From Companilactobacillus keshanensis (GTDB taxonomy: Bacteria > Bacillota > Bacilli > Lactobacillales > Lactobacillaceae), in the NCBI RefSeq assembly GCF_003946205.1, contig NZ_RHOS01000001.1:62001-126000 (forward strand): a stretch of DNA of 64,000 nt, given 5' to 3'. The translations under genes were made by a program, and so were the position numbers. The stretch's first letter is position 1. Each line of letters starts with the position of its first letter. This document shows, piece by piece, positions 1 to 8,976 of the stretch. The notes below the pieces were generated by a model. The model was not told the origin of the DNA. It saw only the letters and a list, made by a program, of their open reading frames with translations, and did no database searches.

Positions 1-1026
1 AGGAACGTAACTACCCATTGTCACAGCTTCTTCTTCTGTGGCAATGTTCCAGTCAACAACGTTCTTGATAGCATCTTTAAGAAGTAAGATACTTCCGGCT
101 AAGTTATGTGGAGCTTCTTGTAATCTAACTTGTCCATCAGCAACTGTAACAGGCAATTCACCTAATACATATTCGCCATCTGGCATTAGTCCGGCACTCA
201 TACAGTCAGTAATAAGTGCAATATGTTCTGGAGTTTTCTTATCGATAAGAATTCTGGCAGCATATGGTTGGACGTGATGTCCATCACAGATAAGCTCATC
301 ATCAACAAAGTTCATTGACATAGCGGCTCCAACCATCCCTGGTTTACGGTGATTCAAACCACTCATACCGTTATATGCATGTGTAAATCCTGAAGCACCA
401 GCTTCAACACAAGCCTTAGCTTGTTCAAAAGTTGCTGATGAGTGACCTAGAGTAACAGCAACATCATCTGAAGCAACTGCAGCTGTGAATTCTACTGAAC
501 CCTTTCTTTCAGGAGCAATTGAGATTTTCTTGATCATGCCGTGAGCAGCTTCTTGCCATTCTTTGAATTCTTCAACATCGGGATCTCTAAAGTACTTAGG
601 ATTTTGTGCGCCTTTATGTTCTTCTGTGTAGAAAGGTCCTTCAAAATGAATACCACGAACTTTAGCACCAGTTGCTTTTTGATAGTTTTCACCGATCATG
701 CGACAAGTTTCCATCAATTGTTCATGAGAAGCTGTCAATGTCGTTGGCAACCATGATGTAACACCAGCTTTTAATAGGCCTTCTGACATTTCATTGATTT
801 TTGTCCAGTCATTGTCCATAACATCGTTTCCAACAAGTCCATGGATATGTGTATCAACAAGTCCTGGGGCAACCATCTTATCAGAATAGTCGACGATCTT
901 ACCTTCTGGCTTATTGTCCTCTGTGTAGAAACCACCGAATTTACCGTCATCAGTAATTTCTAGGTAGCCACCATTTTCAGTCGTATTCTTCAAAAAGAAT
1001 TTTTTCGCATGAATGTAATATGTCAT
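1..1026 (-). CDS. nagA: N-acetylglucosamine-6-phosphate deacetylase, C-terminus beyond window
   Basis: Hydrolyses GlcNAc-6-phosphate to glucosamine-6-phosphate and acetate in the cytoplasm (amino-sugar catabolism and cell-wall recycling). The visible 342 codons start at ATG 1026, behind a GGAGGAG site, and run off the left edge without a stop. Amidohydrolase landmarks are in order: H60-x-H62 (DTHIHG), E129 in HFEGPF, H195 in TLGHSSA, H216 in THAYNGM and catalytic D274 in ITDCMSAG. The family is usually about 380 residues, so only about 40 are missing. No neighbour in the pathway is visible here. Confidence 0.95.
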   Translation of the reverse strand, partial: MTYYIHAKKFFLKNTTENGGYLEITDDGKFGGFYTEDNKPEGKIVDYSDKMVAPGLVDTHIHGLVGNDVMDNDWTKINEMSEGLLKAGVTSWLPTTLTASHEQLMETCRMIGENYQKATGAKVRGIHFEGPFYTEEHKGAQNPKYFRDPDVEEFKEWQEAAHGMIKKISIAPERKGSVEFTAAVASDDVAVTLGHSSATFEQAKACVEAGASGFTHAYNGMSGLNHRKPGMVGAAMSMNFVDDELICDGHHVQPYAARILIDKKTPEHIALITDCMSAGLMPDGEYVLGELPVTVADGQVRLQEAPHNLAGSILLLKDAIKNVVDWNIATEEEAVTMGSYVP

Positions 1027-1157
1027 TATTCAGTCTCCTCCAAGTTATAAGTTCATTATAGCAATTATTAATGGTCTATACCAGATTGATTTAAGAATTC
1101 TTACGTGCAATTTCATTTTCACGCTATCTCTTAATAATGTAAAATGAAAAAATAAAA

Positions 1158-1188
1158 AATCGTACCGAGATTTCATCGATACGACTCA
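1158..1188 (-). terminator. Rho-independent terminator of ddl
   Basis: Read on the minus strand, an imperfect stem (GTCGTATCG with CGGTACGAT, G-U pairs allowed) around an ATGAAAT loop is followed by a run of T. It lies just after the ddl stop codon. Confidence 0.7.
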
Positions 1189-1198
1189 TGTTTAATTA

Positions 1199-2251
1199 TT
1201 ATTTGGCGTCTTCATAAAGACGAATTTTACTTTTGATGATCTTTTCGCAGAGATCTGGATATGAAATGCCAACAGCTTCTGCTTCTCTTGGCATTAATGA
1301 GCGAGGTGTCATACCTGGCAATGTGTTAGCCTCCATGACATACAATTCACTGTCACGTAATAAGAAGTCCACACGACCATAATTACTCATATCCAAAGCA
1401 TCAAAAGTCTCTTTAGTCATTTCTTGCATACGTTTATGAGTTTCATCATCCAATTCAGGAGGAGTAATAAAGTGAGTTACACTATTATCCTGGAATTTAT
1501 GGTCAAAGTCATACCAACCCGTATCAATAGTGATTTCAACAGCTGGTAAAACAAGTCCGTCAACGATGGCAACTGAAAACTCTCTACCCTTAATATATTC
1601 TTCTATCAAGGCCTCTTTATCAAATTGCAAAGCATCTTCAATAGATGGTTTCAATTCTGAAGCGTCACGAATAATATGTGTACCAACACTTGAACCACCA
1701 TTAGAAGGTTTAACTACCATTGGGAATCCAAAGGGAATTTGGTCTTCTGTAATGTCAGCTGTTTTTGTTGTTGTGTAGTCAGCTGTTTGAATGTGATTTT
1801 GGACAAAAACTTCTTTAGAGAATTTCTTATCCATAGCGATACCAGAAGCTAAACTGCCGCTTCCTGTATAGCGAATATCAAAAACATCGAACATAGCTTG
1901 CATCTTACCATTTTCGCCATCTTCACCGTGAAGTCCCATGTAGACGATATCGGCGTGTTGGCAAATTTTCAAAACATTTTTCCCAAGTAATCCTTTGGTT
2001 CCATCTGTACGTAAAGCTTCGATTTTTTCATTAGTTAAAACTTCATCATCAATGATCATTTTTGATTCGTCTTCTGGTTCAGTAATGAATAGATCGTCGA
2101 TCTTGCCTTCATCAATATCTTCACCTAAAAATGAATCAACGTAAGCTACTTTATAACCCTTACTCCTCAAAGCATTTGTAATCTTAGCACCTGATGAAAG
2201 AGAAACGTTTCTCTCGGTACTTTTACCACCTGAAAGGACAACAATTTTCAT
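1199..2251 (-). CDS. ddl: D-alanine--D-alanine (probably D-lactate) ligase
   Basis: ATP-grasp ligase that makes the D-Ala-D-X end of the peptidoglycan stem peptide in the cytoplasm; 350 residues, normal length. Seen: N-terminal GGKSTERNVS, KPSNGGSSVG in the ATP-grasp fold (about 181-190), GRVDF, and EANTLPGMT near the C-terminus. In the omega-loop the stretch YDFDHKF puts Phe at residue 253 after Lys252 (codon 1493-1495). E. coli DdlB has Lys215-Tyr216 there. Phe at this site is the established marker of ligases favouring D-Ala-D-Lac in vancomycin-resistant lactobacilli and leuconostocs. The depsipeptide activity is therefore inferred. Confidence 0.93.
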   Translation of the reverse strand: MKIVVLSGGKSTERNVSLSSGAKITNALRSKGYKVAYVDSFLGEDIDEGKIDDLFITEPEDESKMIIDDEVLTNEKIEALRTDGTKGLLGKNVLKICQHADIVYMGLHGEDGENGKMQAMFDVFDIRYTGSGSLASGIAMDKKFSKEVFVQNHIQTADYTTTKTADITEDQIPFGFPMVVKPSNGGSSVGTHIIRDASELKPSIEDALQFDKEALIEEYIKGREFSVAIVDGLVLPAVEITIDTGWYDFDHKFQDNSVTHFITPPELDDETHKRMQEMTKETFDALDMSNYGRVDFLLRDSELYVMEANTLPGMTPRSLMPREAEAVGISYPDLCEKIIKSKIRLYEDAK

Positions 2252-2431
2252 TGTTCGTTCACCTATTCTTTCTTTATTTTGAATTCTATTTAAGCGATTT
2301 CCTAGAACCTATAGGATACCACAAAACGGTTTTAGTGACTATTTTCAAACTTCACTACGGTAAAAATTATTACTAAGTTCTCGTATTTTTCACATATTTT
2401 TGGTTTAATGTGGGGTAAGGAGGATTTAGCC

Positions 2432-3376
2432 TTGAAAAAGTTAAATATTGTTTTACTTAGTTTAGTATCTTTAATCACACTGGGAATCTTTAATGCCCAA
2501 AGTGTAAAAGCTGATAGTTTAGACGACCAGCCTGTTATGACATTAGGAACGTCGCTGACTGACAGCCAAAAGCAAGGTACAATAGATGCTTTGTCTTCTC
2601 AAATCAACAACAGTAATTATAAGACAATTACTGTTACTGGTGACACTTTAGTTAAATATTTGAATCCTAGTGGAAGTTCTTTTACAAGTAGTTCAGGCGT
2701 TTGGTCATCAGCCTTGATCGAAAAGACTTCATCCGGATCAGGTATCAATGTTAAAATAGTCGACTACAACGGAAGCAACAACATAACAACAATTACCGCC
2801 GACCAATATAGAAACGCGGCCATTACCGCAGGTATAAGTGATGCAAATATCTACGTCACTTCCGCTACAAAAATCGATGGTTCTGGTGCTTTAGCCGGTA
2901 TCTATGCTGCCTATGCCAGTTCAGGTAATTCATTGAATCAAAACCAAGTTAACGCTGCTCAAAACGAAATGGGTGTTTTAAGTGATATAACTGATGCTAA
3001 TAAGGGTACCAACGGATATACTGACAAACAATTGAATAATGCCATTGCCGGTATGAAGTCTGATATGGCCCAAAAAGGTTCAAATGTTACCGTTAACCAA
3101 ATTACAACGATCGTTAATAATAATCTTCAACAAAATAACCTTCAAAATATCATCACAGATAATCAAAAACAAGAAATCATTAACTTAATGGTCAAGATCA
3201 AGAATTCTGGTGCTCTGAATAACTCAAGCTTCAAAGAGCAGGCCAACAAGTTAAGTAGTGATATTACAAGCAAGGCCAAAAATATTTTCAATAATTTAAA
3301 TACACAGGAAAATCGTAACCTCTTCCAAAAAATTTGGGACAGTATAGTTTCGTTCTTCCAAGGCTTGTTTAACTAA
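2432..3376 (+). CDS. Secreted DUF1002 family protein
   Basis: Function unknown; the family includes B. subtilis YpuA. I start it at TTG 2432, which has TAAGGAGG at 2416-2423; the in-frame ATG at 2408 lies upstream of that site. The 314-residue product begins with a classical signal peptide (KK, then a hydrophobic stretch, likely cleaved near VKA-DS). The DUF1002 body follows (roughly residues 35-235; landmarks TLGTSLTDSQK and NIYVTSATKIDGSGALAGIYAAY). The C-terminal part is Asn/Gln-rich and helical, ending in an amphipathic FFQGLFN. There is no LPxTG or repeat anchor, so it is probably released or loosely cell-associated. Monocistronic. Confidence 0.85.
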   Translation: MKKLNIVLLSLVSLITLGIFNAQSVKADSLDDQPVMTLGTSLTDSQKQGTIDALSSQINNSNYKTITVTGDTLVKYLNPSGSSFTSSSGVWSSALIEKTSSGSGINVKIVDYNGSNNITTITADQYRNAAITAGISDANIYVTSATKIDGSGALAGIYAAYASSGNSLNQNQVNAAQNEMGVLSDITDANKGTNGYTDKQLNNAIAGMKSDMAQKGSNVTVNQITTIVNNNLQQNNLQNIITDNQKQEIINLMVKIKNSGALNNSSFKEQANKLSSDITSKAKNIFNNLNTQENRNLFQKIWDSIVSFFQGLFN

Positions 3377-3435
3377 GATTTTTTAACTAGTTATGCCACC
3401 CTATGGCTAAATTTATATCTATATATAGTAAAAAT

Positions 3436-3490
3436 AAAATTAAAAGAGCTATATTCCAAAATCAAAATGGAATATAGCTCTTTTAATTTT
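3436..3490. terminator. Bidirectional terminator between DUF1002 gene and rnhA
   Basis: A perfect 23-bp inverted repeat (3436-3458 and 3468-3490) around a 9-nt loop, with A-rich and T-rich ends, serves the two convergent genes. Confidence 0.9.
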
Positions 3491-3517
3491 ATATGTTATA
3501 GCACAAGCAAAAACAAG

Positions 3518-4192
3518 TTACATCTGATCCATAGTTTGATTCAACAGCTCATCAACACGATTATTACCAACATTATTGGCATGGCCTTTAGTCCACTCAA
3601 AGGTCTTATCGGTCACAGTAGGTAATAACCTATCCAGCTCACGCCACAATTCAACATTTATCGGTGCTGTTCCATCAGCTTTCTTAAAACCACGACGTTT
3701 CCAGCCATTAAGCCATCCCTTATTGATAGTATTGAGTACATATTGCGAATCTAAAACAAAAACTATTTTACGATCATTCATAGATAATTTATTCAAACGC
3801 TTGATACTTTCAATCAAGGCCATAATTTCCATTCGATTATTAGTAGCTCCAAATTCTCCGTCAGTACCTTCAAAAGTTTCATTGTCAACACTGATATGAT
3901 AAGCCCAAGCCGCTTTATCATCAGTTCTGACATGTCCTCCTTTGACGTTACCATGATTGCGCGAACCACCATCAGTATATACGACGACTTCAAAATCTTC
4001 CATCTTAACTGTTTTTTTAGATACTGCTTTTTTAAAGTCATCTTTACCGTTAATAAACTCTTTAGCTTCTGCTTCAGTGGGGAAACTTTTATATCTAGCA
4101 CCGGTAAATCCGTCTACTTGTGCCTTACATTCAGCCCAAGTTCGATAGATACCAGTTTTCTTGCCACGCCTTACTGCATAATATTTTTGCAC
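3518..4192 (-). CDS. rnhA: Ribonuclease HI with N-terminal hybrid-binding domain
   Basis: Cuts the RNA strand of RNA-DNA hybrids. Residues 1-48 form the RNase H hybrid-binding (viroplasmin-like) domain (YYAVRRGKKTGIYRTW). The RNase H fold follows from about 68, with the four acidic metal ligands D74 (YTDGGS), E122 (NNRMEIMAL), D148 (VLDSQYV) and D214 (NNRVDELLN). Length 224 residues, normal for this two-domain type. It is divergent from the hydrolase gene at 4262, with about 70 bp between them, and shares a terminator with the DUF1002 gene. Confidence 0.95.
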   Translation of the reverse strand: MQKYYAVRRGKKTGIYRTWAECKAQVDGFTGARYKSFPTEAEAKEFINGKDDFKKAVSKKTVKMEDFEVVVYTDGGSRNHGNVKGGHVRTDDKAAWAYHISVDNETFEGTDGEFGATNNRMEIMALIESIKRLNKLSMNDRKIVFVLDSQYVLNTINKGWLNGWKRRGFKKADGTAPINVELWRELDRLLPTVTDKTFEWTKGHANNVGNNRVDELLNQTMDQM

Positions 4193-4261
4193 GTATCTTT
4201 CTCCATTTGGTTAATATTTATTCTGATTCATTATATAATACTAAGTTGTTGGGGTGAATAT

Positions 4262-5005
4262 ATGGAAAATGAGCAATGGCCGGTATTTTACATTCACGGC
4301 TTTCGCGGCGGGGATTATACTACGGAAAAAATGATCGATTCCGCACTTAAATTTAACAATAAAAAGCAATATCTAAAGGCTAATATCAATTGGCGCGGGA
4401 AGATCACCTATGAAGGACGTTGGACCGACGATCTTCATCCAATTATTCAGGTCATCTTCCAAAATAAATGGGTCGGCAGCAATCAAATTTCCTATTGGAT
4501 GTCGAAGCTGTTATTTGACTTGCGTACAAAGCATAATTTTTCCACTTATGACGCCATCGGTCATTCTCTAGGTGCCGTAGCGTTGGTCCTCGTTAATTTA
4601 AAAGAAAAATCTCATCCCTACATTCCTAAACTTAAAAAATTAGTTTTAATTGCAGGTCCCTTCAATGGTGTTATCGGCTTGGGGGACTTGCCAAATGTCA
4701 ATCGTATCAAGGATAACGGTCGCCCAGCATTTATGAGTCCAACTTATTTTAGAATATTCTTGGGGCGTAATGGTATTTCTAAAGACCTGAAAGTTTTAAA
4801 TATCTATGGCAATGTTGAGGACTTTTCTAATAGTGATAAATACATTTCCGTCACCTCAGTCAAATCAATCGGGTATATTTTAGAACCACGTGTTAAAGAA
4901 TACATTGACTATCCCGTCAACGGTTCAAATGCTGAACATTCGTTATTGCACGATGATTCTGGTATTCTAAAAATGGTAAATGGATTCATATATACGAAAC
5001 TGTAA
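4262..5005 (+). CDS. Alpha/beta hydrolase, DUF915 family
   Basis: Serine hydrolase of unknown substrate. The frame is open upstream to 3896, but that part is antisense to rnhA. ATG 4262 follows a GGGGTGA site and gives 247 residues with the fold beginning at once (VFYIHGFRGGD, oxyanion region). Nucleophile elbow GHSLGA with S102; likely acid D192 (NSDKYISVTS) and base H226 (NAEHSLLHD). Unlike many DUF915 members there is no signal peptide or anchor, so it is predicted cytoplasmic. First gene of a short operon with 5024-5464 and 5472-6173. Confidence 0.85.
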   Translation: MENEQWPVFYIHGFRGGDYTTEKMIDSALKFNNKKQYLKANINWRGKITYEGRWTDDLHPIIQVIFQNKWVGSNQISYWMSKLLFDLRTKHNFSTYDAIGHSLGAVALVLVNLKEKSHPYIPKLKKLVLIAGPFNGVIGLGDLPNVNRIKDNGRPAFMSPTYFRIFLGRNGISKDLKVLNIYGNVEDFSNSDKYISVTSVKSIGYILEPRVKEYIDYPVNGSNAEHSLLHDDSGILKMVNGFIYTKL

Positions 5006-5023
5006 GGAAAAGAGTTCATTATT

Positions 5024-5464
5024 TTGATAAAACTAAAATCATATCGACCATTTATTACTAAAAATTTTATTTGGGAATTTCCCACTCACTTCAAACTAAA
5101 AGAAGTGAGTGAATTTATCAATGAGGATATTCCTAGAACAACTGAATATATCAGTAATTCAGCCAAAGAAATCATGCGTAATAAAAGTGTTATCTGGTTT
5201 TTAAAAAATAAAGAAACTGGCGAAATAGTAGCACTGATCAGTTTTACTTCAGTAAACTTCATCAAGAAATCAGCAAAATTACAGATGATCATGGGAGAAA
5301 TTTCAGAAGATCAAAAAATGGAAATTGCAAATCGATTATTTATTTTCGTTGACGAACAATTGGAACTCAATTCCCTTCATTTTGACCAACTGGATGAAAT
5401 TATTCTCAAAAAGTTCACATTAAATGGGTATAATATGAATAAACCGGAATTAAAGAGGAGCTAA
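5024..5464 (+). CDS. Hypothetical protein, possibly a degenerate GNAT-like fold
   Basis: Not firmly recognised. TTG 5024 lies 9 nt after AAGGAAAAGAG; 146 residues, no signal peptide or membrane segment. The middle (WFLKNKETGEIVALISFTS, then a second beta-like strand and a helix) looks like strands 3-4 of an acetyltransferase. The acetyl-CoA loop (RxxGxG) is missing, so I do not assign catalysis. It lies 18 bp after the hydrolase and 7 bp before the zinc peptidase gene, which argues for co-transcription. Confidence 0.6.
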   Translation: MIKLKSYRPFITKNFIWEFPTHFKLKEVSEFINEDIPRTTEYISNSAKEIMRNKSVIWFLKNKETGEIVALISFTSVNFIKKSAKLQMIMGEISEDQKMEIANRLFIFVDEQLELNSLHFDQLDEIILKKFTLNGYNMNKPELKRS

Positions 5465-5471
5465 TTATTTT

Positions 5472-6173
5472 ATGAGTGGATATGGATACGGATTGTTCGA
5501 TCCTACCTTTATTCTTATCATTATCGGTCTAGTAATCAGTTTGTGGGCATCGTGGTATGTTAAACACAACTTTAACAAATACGACCAGTACCCTAGTCAA
5601 CGTGGTGTCACAGCCGCAGAGGCTGCTAGATTTATTTTGGATAAAGCAGGATTGAGCAATATTCAAATTAAGCAAATTCAGGGAAAATTAACTGATAATT
5701 ATAATCCAGGTGATAAAACATTAAATTTATCAGAATCGACCTATGATTCTACTTCTGTTGCGGCAATTGGGGTTGCTGCACATGAATGCGGACATGCAAT
5801 TCAAGATCAAAAAAATTACATGCCAATGCGTGTGCGTTCTGCCATCGTTCCAGCTGTCAATCTAGGTTCTAATGCTTCGATCCCTCTGATCATTTTGGGA
5901 ATGGTCTTAGGAATGAATCATTTTCTGATAACAATAGGTATTTGGCTATTTGCATTAGTTGTATTATTCCAAGTAGTCACGTTGCCAGTCGAATTTAATG
6001 CATCGAGGCGAGCCGTTGATATCTTAGGCTCTGGAGACTTATTAACAAATGAAGAAGTGCCAATGGTAAAACAAGTTCTATTTGCAGCAGCTTTAACTTA
6101 TGTTGCAGCAGCAATTTCGACCGCTTTACAATTATTAAGATTAATTCTTATATTTGGAAATAATCGTGAATAA
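5472..6173 (+). CDS. Membrane zinc metallopeptidase, YugP-like
   Basis: Membrane-bound neutral zinc peptidase (Zn_peptidase_2 family, B. subtilis YugP type) with unknown substrate. Seen: N-terminal membrane segment (about 12-30), the zinc motif HECGH at 104-108, then two or three hydrophobic segments between about 130 and 225. An acidic third ligand may lie in the helix VEFNASRRAVDIL. Length 233, normal. Last gene of the operon, followed by a clear terminator. Confidence 0.9.
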   Translation: MSGYGYGLFDPTFILIIIGLVISLWASWYVKHNFNKYDQYPSQRGVTAAEAARFILDKAGLSNIQIKQIQGKLTDNYNPGDKTLNLSESTYDSTSVAAIGVAAHECGHAIQDQKNYMPMRVRSAIVPAVNLGSNASIPLIILGMVLGMNHFLITIGIWLFALVVLFQVVTLPVEFNASRRAVDILGSGDLLTNEEVPMVKQVLFAAALTYVAAAISTALQLLRLILIFGNNRE

Positions 6174-6174
6174 C

Positions 6175-6210
6175 AAAACGATCTGACCAATTGGTCGGGT
6201 CGTTTTTTAT
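6175..6210 (+). terminator. Rho-independent terminator after the zinc peptidase gene
   Basis: A 14-bp stem with G-U pairs (6175-6188 and 6193-6206), AATT loop and T-run, starting right after the stop codon. Confidence 0.9.
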
Positions 6211-6308
6211 TTAGAATAATTATTTCTTTCATAAAGTAGCTCTCAAAATTAGATTTTCAACATAATTTGAAGTAAACTTTTTACTATGATTATGGAGGGG
6301 ATTAAATA

Positions 6309-7802
6309 ATGATTGATGTATGGATTATTTGGCTAATACTTATTATCTTATTGCTGAATACTATTTCCGCACTTATCACCGTTTTTCATAGACCCAGAAA
6401 TATCGTTACTACTTGGGCTTGGATCTTGGTATTGACGCTTCTACCAATTCTAGGGTTCCTGATTTACGCCTTCTTTGGTCGTGGAATTGCTCAGGAAAAA
6501 ATCTTTAGTATCAGTAATCAAAAACACGTTGGTTTGGATCAACTGAAATTAATGGAATTATCTGAGAGAAAAAGACAATTAGCCATTAAAAATCAGACTC
6601 CTGAGGCAATTACAAATCGATCAGATCAAACTCGCTATGCTGAACATATAATCAAATTTTTCAATGAAACTGAAGAAACACCTTTGACCCGTCATAACGA
6701 TGTTGATTTAGTCTTTGATGGTAAAGAAAAATTTGAAAAAATGTTTAACGATGTTAGTAATGCCAAAGAAACTGTTCACGTTGAATATTATGCTTTTATC
6801 AAAAGTGATATCGGTGAAAAATTCTTAAAATTACTGACTCAAAAAGCTAAAGAAGGTCTTGAAGTCAGACTACTCTATGATCCATGGGGATCAAACGGTA
6901 CCCGCAAAAGCTGGTTTAAAGAATTTCAAGCCGCCGGCGGTGAGGTATTACAATTTATAACCTCCAAAAATGTCATTGCTAAAACACGTTTGAACTACCA
7001 TTTGCATAGAAAAATTGTTGTTGTTGATGGATGCATTGGTTGGACTGGTGGGTTTAATGTTGGTGATCAATATGTAAACGTCACAGAAAAATTTGGATAT
7101 TGGCGCGATACACATGTGCGTATCAAAGGTGTCGCCGCCTTACTATTGCAGGAACGCTTTTTCCAGGATTGGAATGCCTCTATTGAAAGAAGTGAAGAAG
7201 CACTTGCCTTCTCCGAAAGGTATTTTCCATCTGATCGTTTTGACAATAAAGACAATATCCCTATCCAAATCGTTACTGACGGACCAGATAGCCGTTCTGA
7301 AGTTTTGAAAGATGGTTTCATTGATATGATCATCAGTGCTAAAAAGAGTGTCTGGATACAATCGCCATATTTGGTTCCTGATGATCCGATGTTTACAGCT
7401 CTGACAATTGCTGCCCGTTCTGGTGTCGACGTCCGGATTATGATACCTTGTATGCCAGACCACCCCTTTATTTACCGAGCTACACAATACTACGCTAATC
7501 TGCTGACTAGTTATGGTATTAAAATATACAGTTATCAAAAGGGCTTTATGCATGCCAAAGCTAGTGTATTTGATGAAAAGATATGTTCAGTTGGTTCAAT
7601 GAATCAAGATTTCAGAAGTTACTCATTAAATTTCGAAGCTAATGCTTTTATCTATGACTCTAAAGTTTCGCATAAAGTTGCTAGGGCTTTTGAAAAAGAT
7701 ATGAAAGATAGTCTATTGATCACACCTGAAGTCATTAAAAGCCAGGGTAAATGGTTGCACTTTAAACAAAGATTCTCTAGATTATTATCACCAATATTAT
7801 AA
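6309..7802 (+). CDS. cls: Cardiolipin synthase
   Basis: Condenses phosphatidylglycerol into cardiolipin at the membrane. 497 residues with two N-terminal membrane segments (about 3-23 and 34-54). Two phospholipase-D HKD motifs follow: HLHRKIVVVDG near residue 231 and MHAKASVFDE near 414, each with the downstream Gly/Ser-Asn context (GWTGGFNVGD and GSMNQDFRSY). ATG 6309 has a GGAGGGG site. Monocistronic, with its own terminator. All catalytic residues are present. Confidence 0.95.
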   Translation: MIDVWIIWLILIILLLNTISALITVFHRPRNIVTTWAWILVLTLLPILGFLIYAFFGRGIAQEKIFSISNQKHVGLDQLKLMELSERKRQLAIKNQTPEAITNRSDQTRYAEHIIKFFNETEETPLTRHNDVDLVFDGKEKFEKMFNDVSNAKETVHVEYYAFIKSDIGEKFLKLLTQKAKEGLEVRLLYDPWGSNGTRKSWFKEFQAAGGEVLQFITSKNVIAKTRLNYHLHRKIVVVDGCIGWTGGFNVGDQYVNVTEKFGYWRDTHVRIKGVAALLLQERFFQDWNASIERSEEALAFSERYFPSDRFDNKDNIPIQIVTDGPDSRSEVLKDGFIDMIISAKKSVWIQSPYLVPDDPMFTALTIAARSGVDVRIMIPCMPDHPFIYRATQYYANLLTSYGIKIYSYQKGFMHAKASVFDEKICSVGSMNQDFRSYSLNFEANAFIYDSKVSHKVARAFEKDMKDSLLITPEVIKSQGKWLHFKQRFSRLLSPIL

Positions 7803-7816
7803 AATCACCCATTACT

Positions 7817-7864
7817 AAAAAGTAGTTGCATCTCACTTATTGGTGTTATGCAACTACTTTTTTT
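7817..7864 (+). terminator. Terminator after cls
   Basis: 15-bp perfect stem (7817-7831 with 7848-7862), 16-nt loop and a T-run; A-rich upstream flank makes it usable from the minus strand too. Confidence 0.85.
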
Positions 7865-7884
7865 ATTCTTAAAATTCATAATCT

Positions 7885-8250
7885 CTAATTTCCCACTGCA
7901 AAGTAATGTCCTTCAGGATCGGCGAAACTAAATACTTTTTGACCGCCCTGAACGGAAATTGTACTGATATCCTTGGCATATTTAGCAACTTGATCATGAA
8001 CTTCTTCAATATCATCAACAATAAACATCAATGATGGCATTTCTAATGAGACCATTGGTGAATACTTTTTAACAAAATCTATTGTATAAAGATTTATTTC
8101 TACTCGGTCTAATAATGATAGTTTCAGTGAAATACTACCATCGATCATATTAGTTTCTTTAACAATTTTAGCATCTAAAGCTTTCTCAAAAAAATCTCCA
8201 ATAATGGAAACATCTTGAACATATAACATCACTTCAAACTTTTTTAACAT
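7885..8250 (-). CDS. VOC (glyoxalase/bleomycin-resistance) family protein
   Basis: Small metal-dependent or ligand-binding VOC-fold protein; substrate unknown. I choose ATG 8250 because TTTGGAGGAA precedes it; the frame opens 18 codons earlier without a ribosome site. 121 residues: KKFEVMLYVQDVSIIGDFFEKAL at the start and FSFADPEGHYFAVGN at the end form the paired beta-alpha-beta modules. Late E/H metal positions are partly kept (DPEGHYF). Not in an evident operon; a palindrome sits upstream. Confidence 0.8.
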   Translation of the reverse strand: MLKKFEVMLYVQDVSIIGDFFEKALDAKIVKETNMIDGSISLKLSLLDRVEINLYTIDFVKKYSPMVSLEMPSLMFIVDDIEEVHDQVAKYAKDISTISVQGGQKVFSFADPEGHYFAVGN

Positions 8251-8273
8251 TATAGATTCCTCCAAAAAAAAGA

Positions 8274-8291
8274 TATACTCCAATGAGTATA
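8274..8291. promoter_or_regulatory. Palindrome upstream of the VOC gene
   Basis: TATACTC-CAAT-GAGTATA, a perfect 7-bp inverted repeat with a 4-bp spacer, about 24 bp ahead of the start codon. Its size fits a repressor operator, and it also contains a -10-like TATACT. The cognate regulator is unknown. Confidence 0.4.
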
Positions 8292-8305
8292 CCTTAAATT
8301 TCATT

Positions 8306-8500
8306 TTAACTAATCTTATGTTTGTATCCGTGATGTTTAGCTACAATATCCCAAAAGTAAGCAATACAAGCCACTGCGGCGGCAATGAAACTGATAATTG
8401 CTAATGATTTAGAAACAAATAGCGCTATAATACCTGCAATGATAAACAATGCAAATAGGACCAAGTATATTCGATCTCTTTTTTCAGATTTCATCATCAT
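8306..8500 (-). CDS. Small membrane protein, two transmembrane segments
   Basis: Unrecognised 64-residue protein. Two adjacent hydrophobic helices (about 11-29 and 32-50) sit between a basic N-terminus (KSEKRDR) and a His/Lys-rich tail (KHHGYKHK). Three ATG codons in a row occur at the start after GGAAAGAAG, so the exact start is uncertain by two codons. The gene ends 55 bp upstream of the VOC start. Confidence 0.6.
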   Translation of the reverse strand: MMMKSEKRDRIYLVLFALFIIAGIIALFVSKSLAIISFIAAAVACIAYFWDIVAKHHGYKHKIS

Positions 8501-8595
8501 GACTTCTTTCCATGAATTTATCGATTTAAGAAATACATTCCCAAATCTATTGTCATTATGTGTCCTTAAATCTGATTATTCAAATAATTTAACTG

Positions 8596-8874
8596 TTATT
8601 CGTAAATCCTATCATTAACTTTTTTGACAGTTCTTCTATGATATAAGTCTTGTCCTTGACCCCAGAAAATAAAATTCAAAGATATATAGATCAATGCAAC
8701 TAGAATATCTAAAAAATCTATCTTTAAGCGATCAGTCGATAATAACCAGATGACAAATATGATAGAGATAATCGGTACAATTGCTCCGACCCAAAAATTC
8801 GAGTTATTAGCTAAGACATACTTTTCAAGCAGTAAAATCCACAATGATCCCATAACAAATATAAGTTCTTGCAT
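8596..8874 (-). CDS. Small hydrophobic membrane protein
   Basis: Unrecognised 92-residue protein with three predicted membrane helices (about 3-21, 26-45, 53-72) and a charged C-terminus (YHRRTVKKVNDR). ATG 8874 follows AGGGGGAAG at good spacing, which supports a real gene. It sits between the TetR gene and the small membrane gene, same strand. Confidence 0.6.
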   Translation of the reverse strand: MQELIFVMGSLWILLLEKYVLANNSNFWVGAIVPIISIIFVIWLLSTDRLKIDFLDILVALIYISLNFIFWGQGQDLYHRRTVKKVNDRIYE

Positions 8875-8976
8875 ATGTCTTCCCCCTATTTGATTTTTTT
8901 GCGCACGAATAACATCCTAACACAAAATAAAAATCCAAATAAACAATTAAACTCGAAAAACGTATCCCAACTATTC

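Noticed and set aside
3896-4261. N-terminal extension of the DUF915 hydrolase
   Set aside because: It lies antisense to rnhA, and a ribosome site with ATG at 4262 starts the fold directly.
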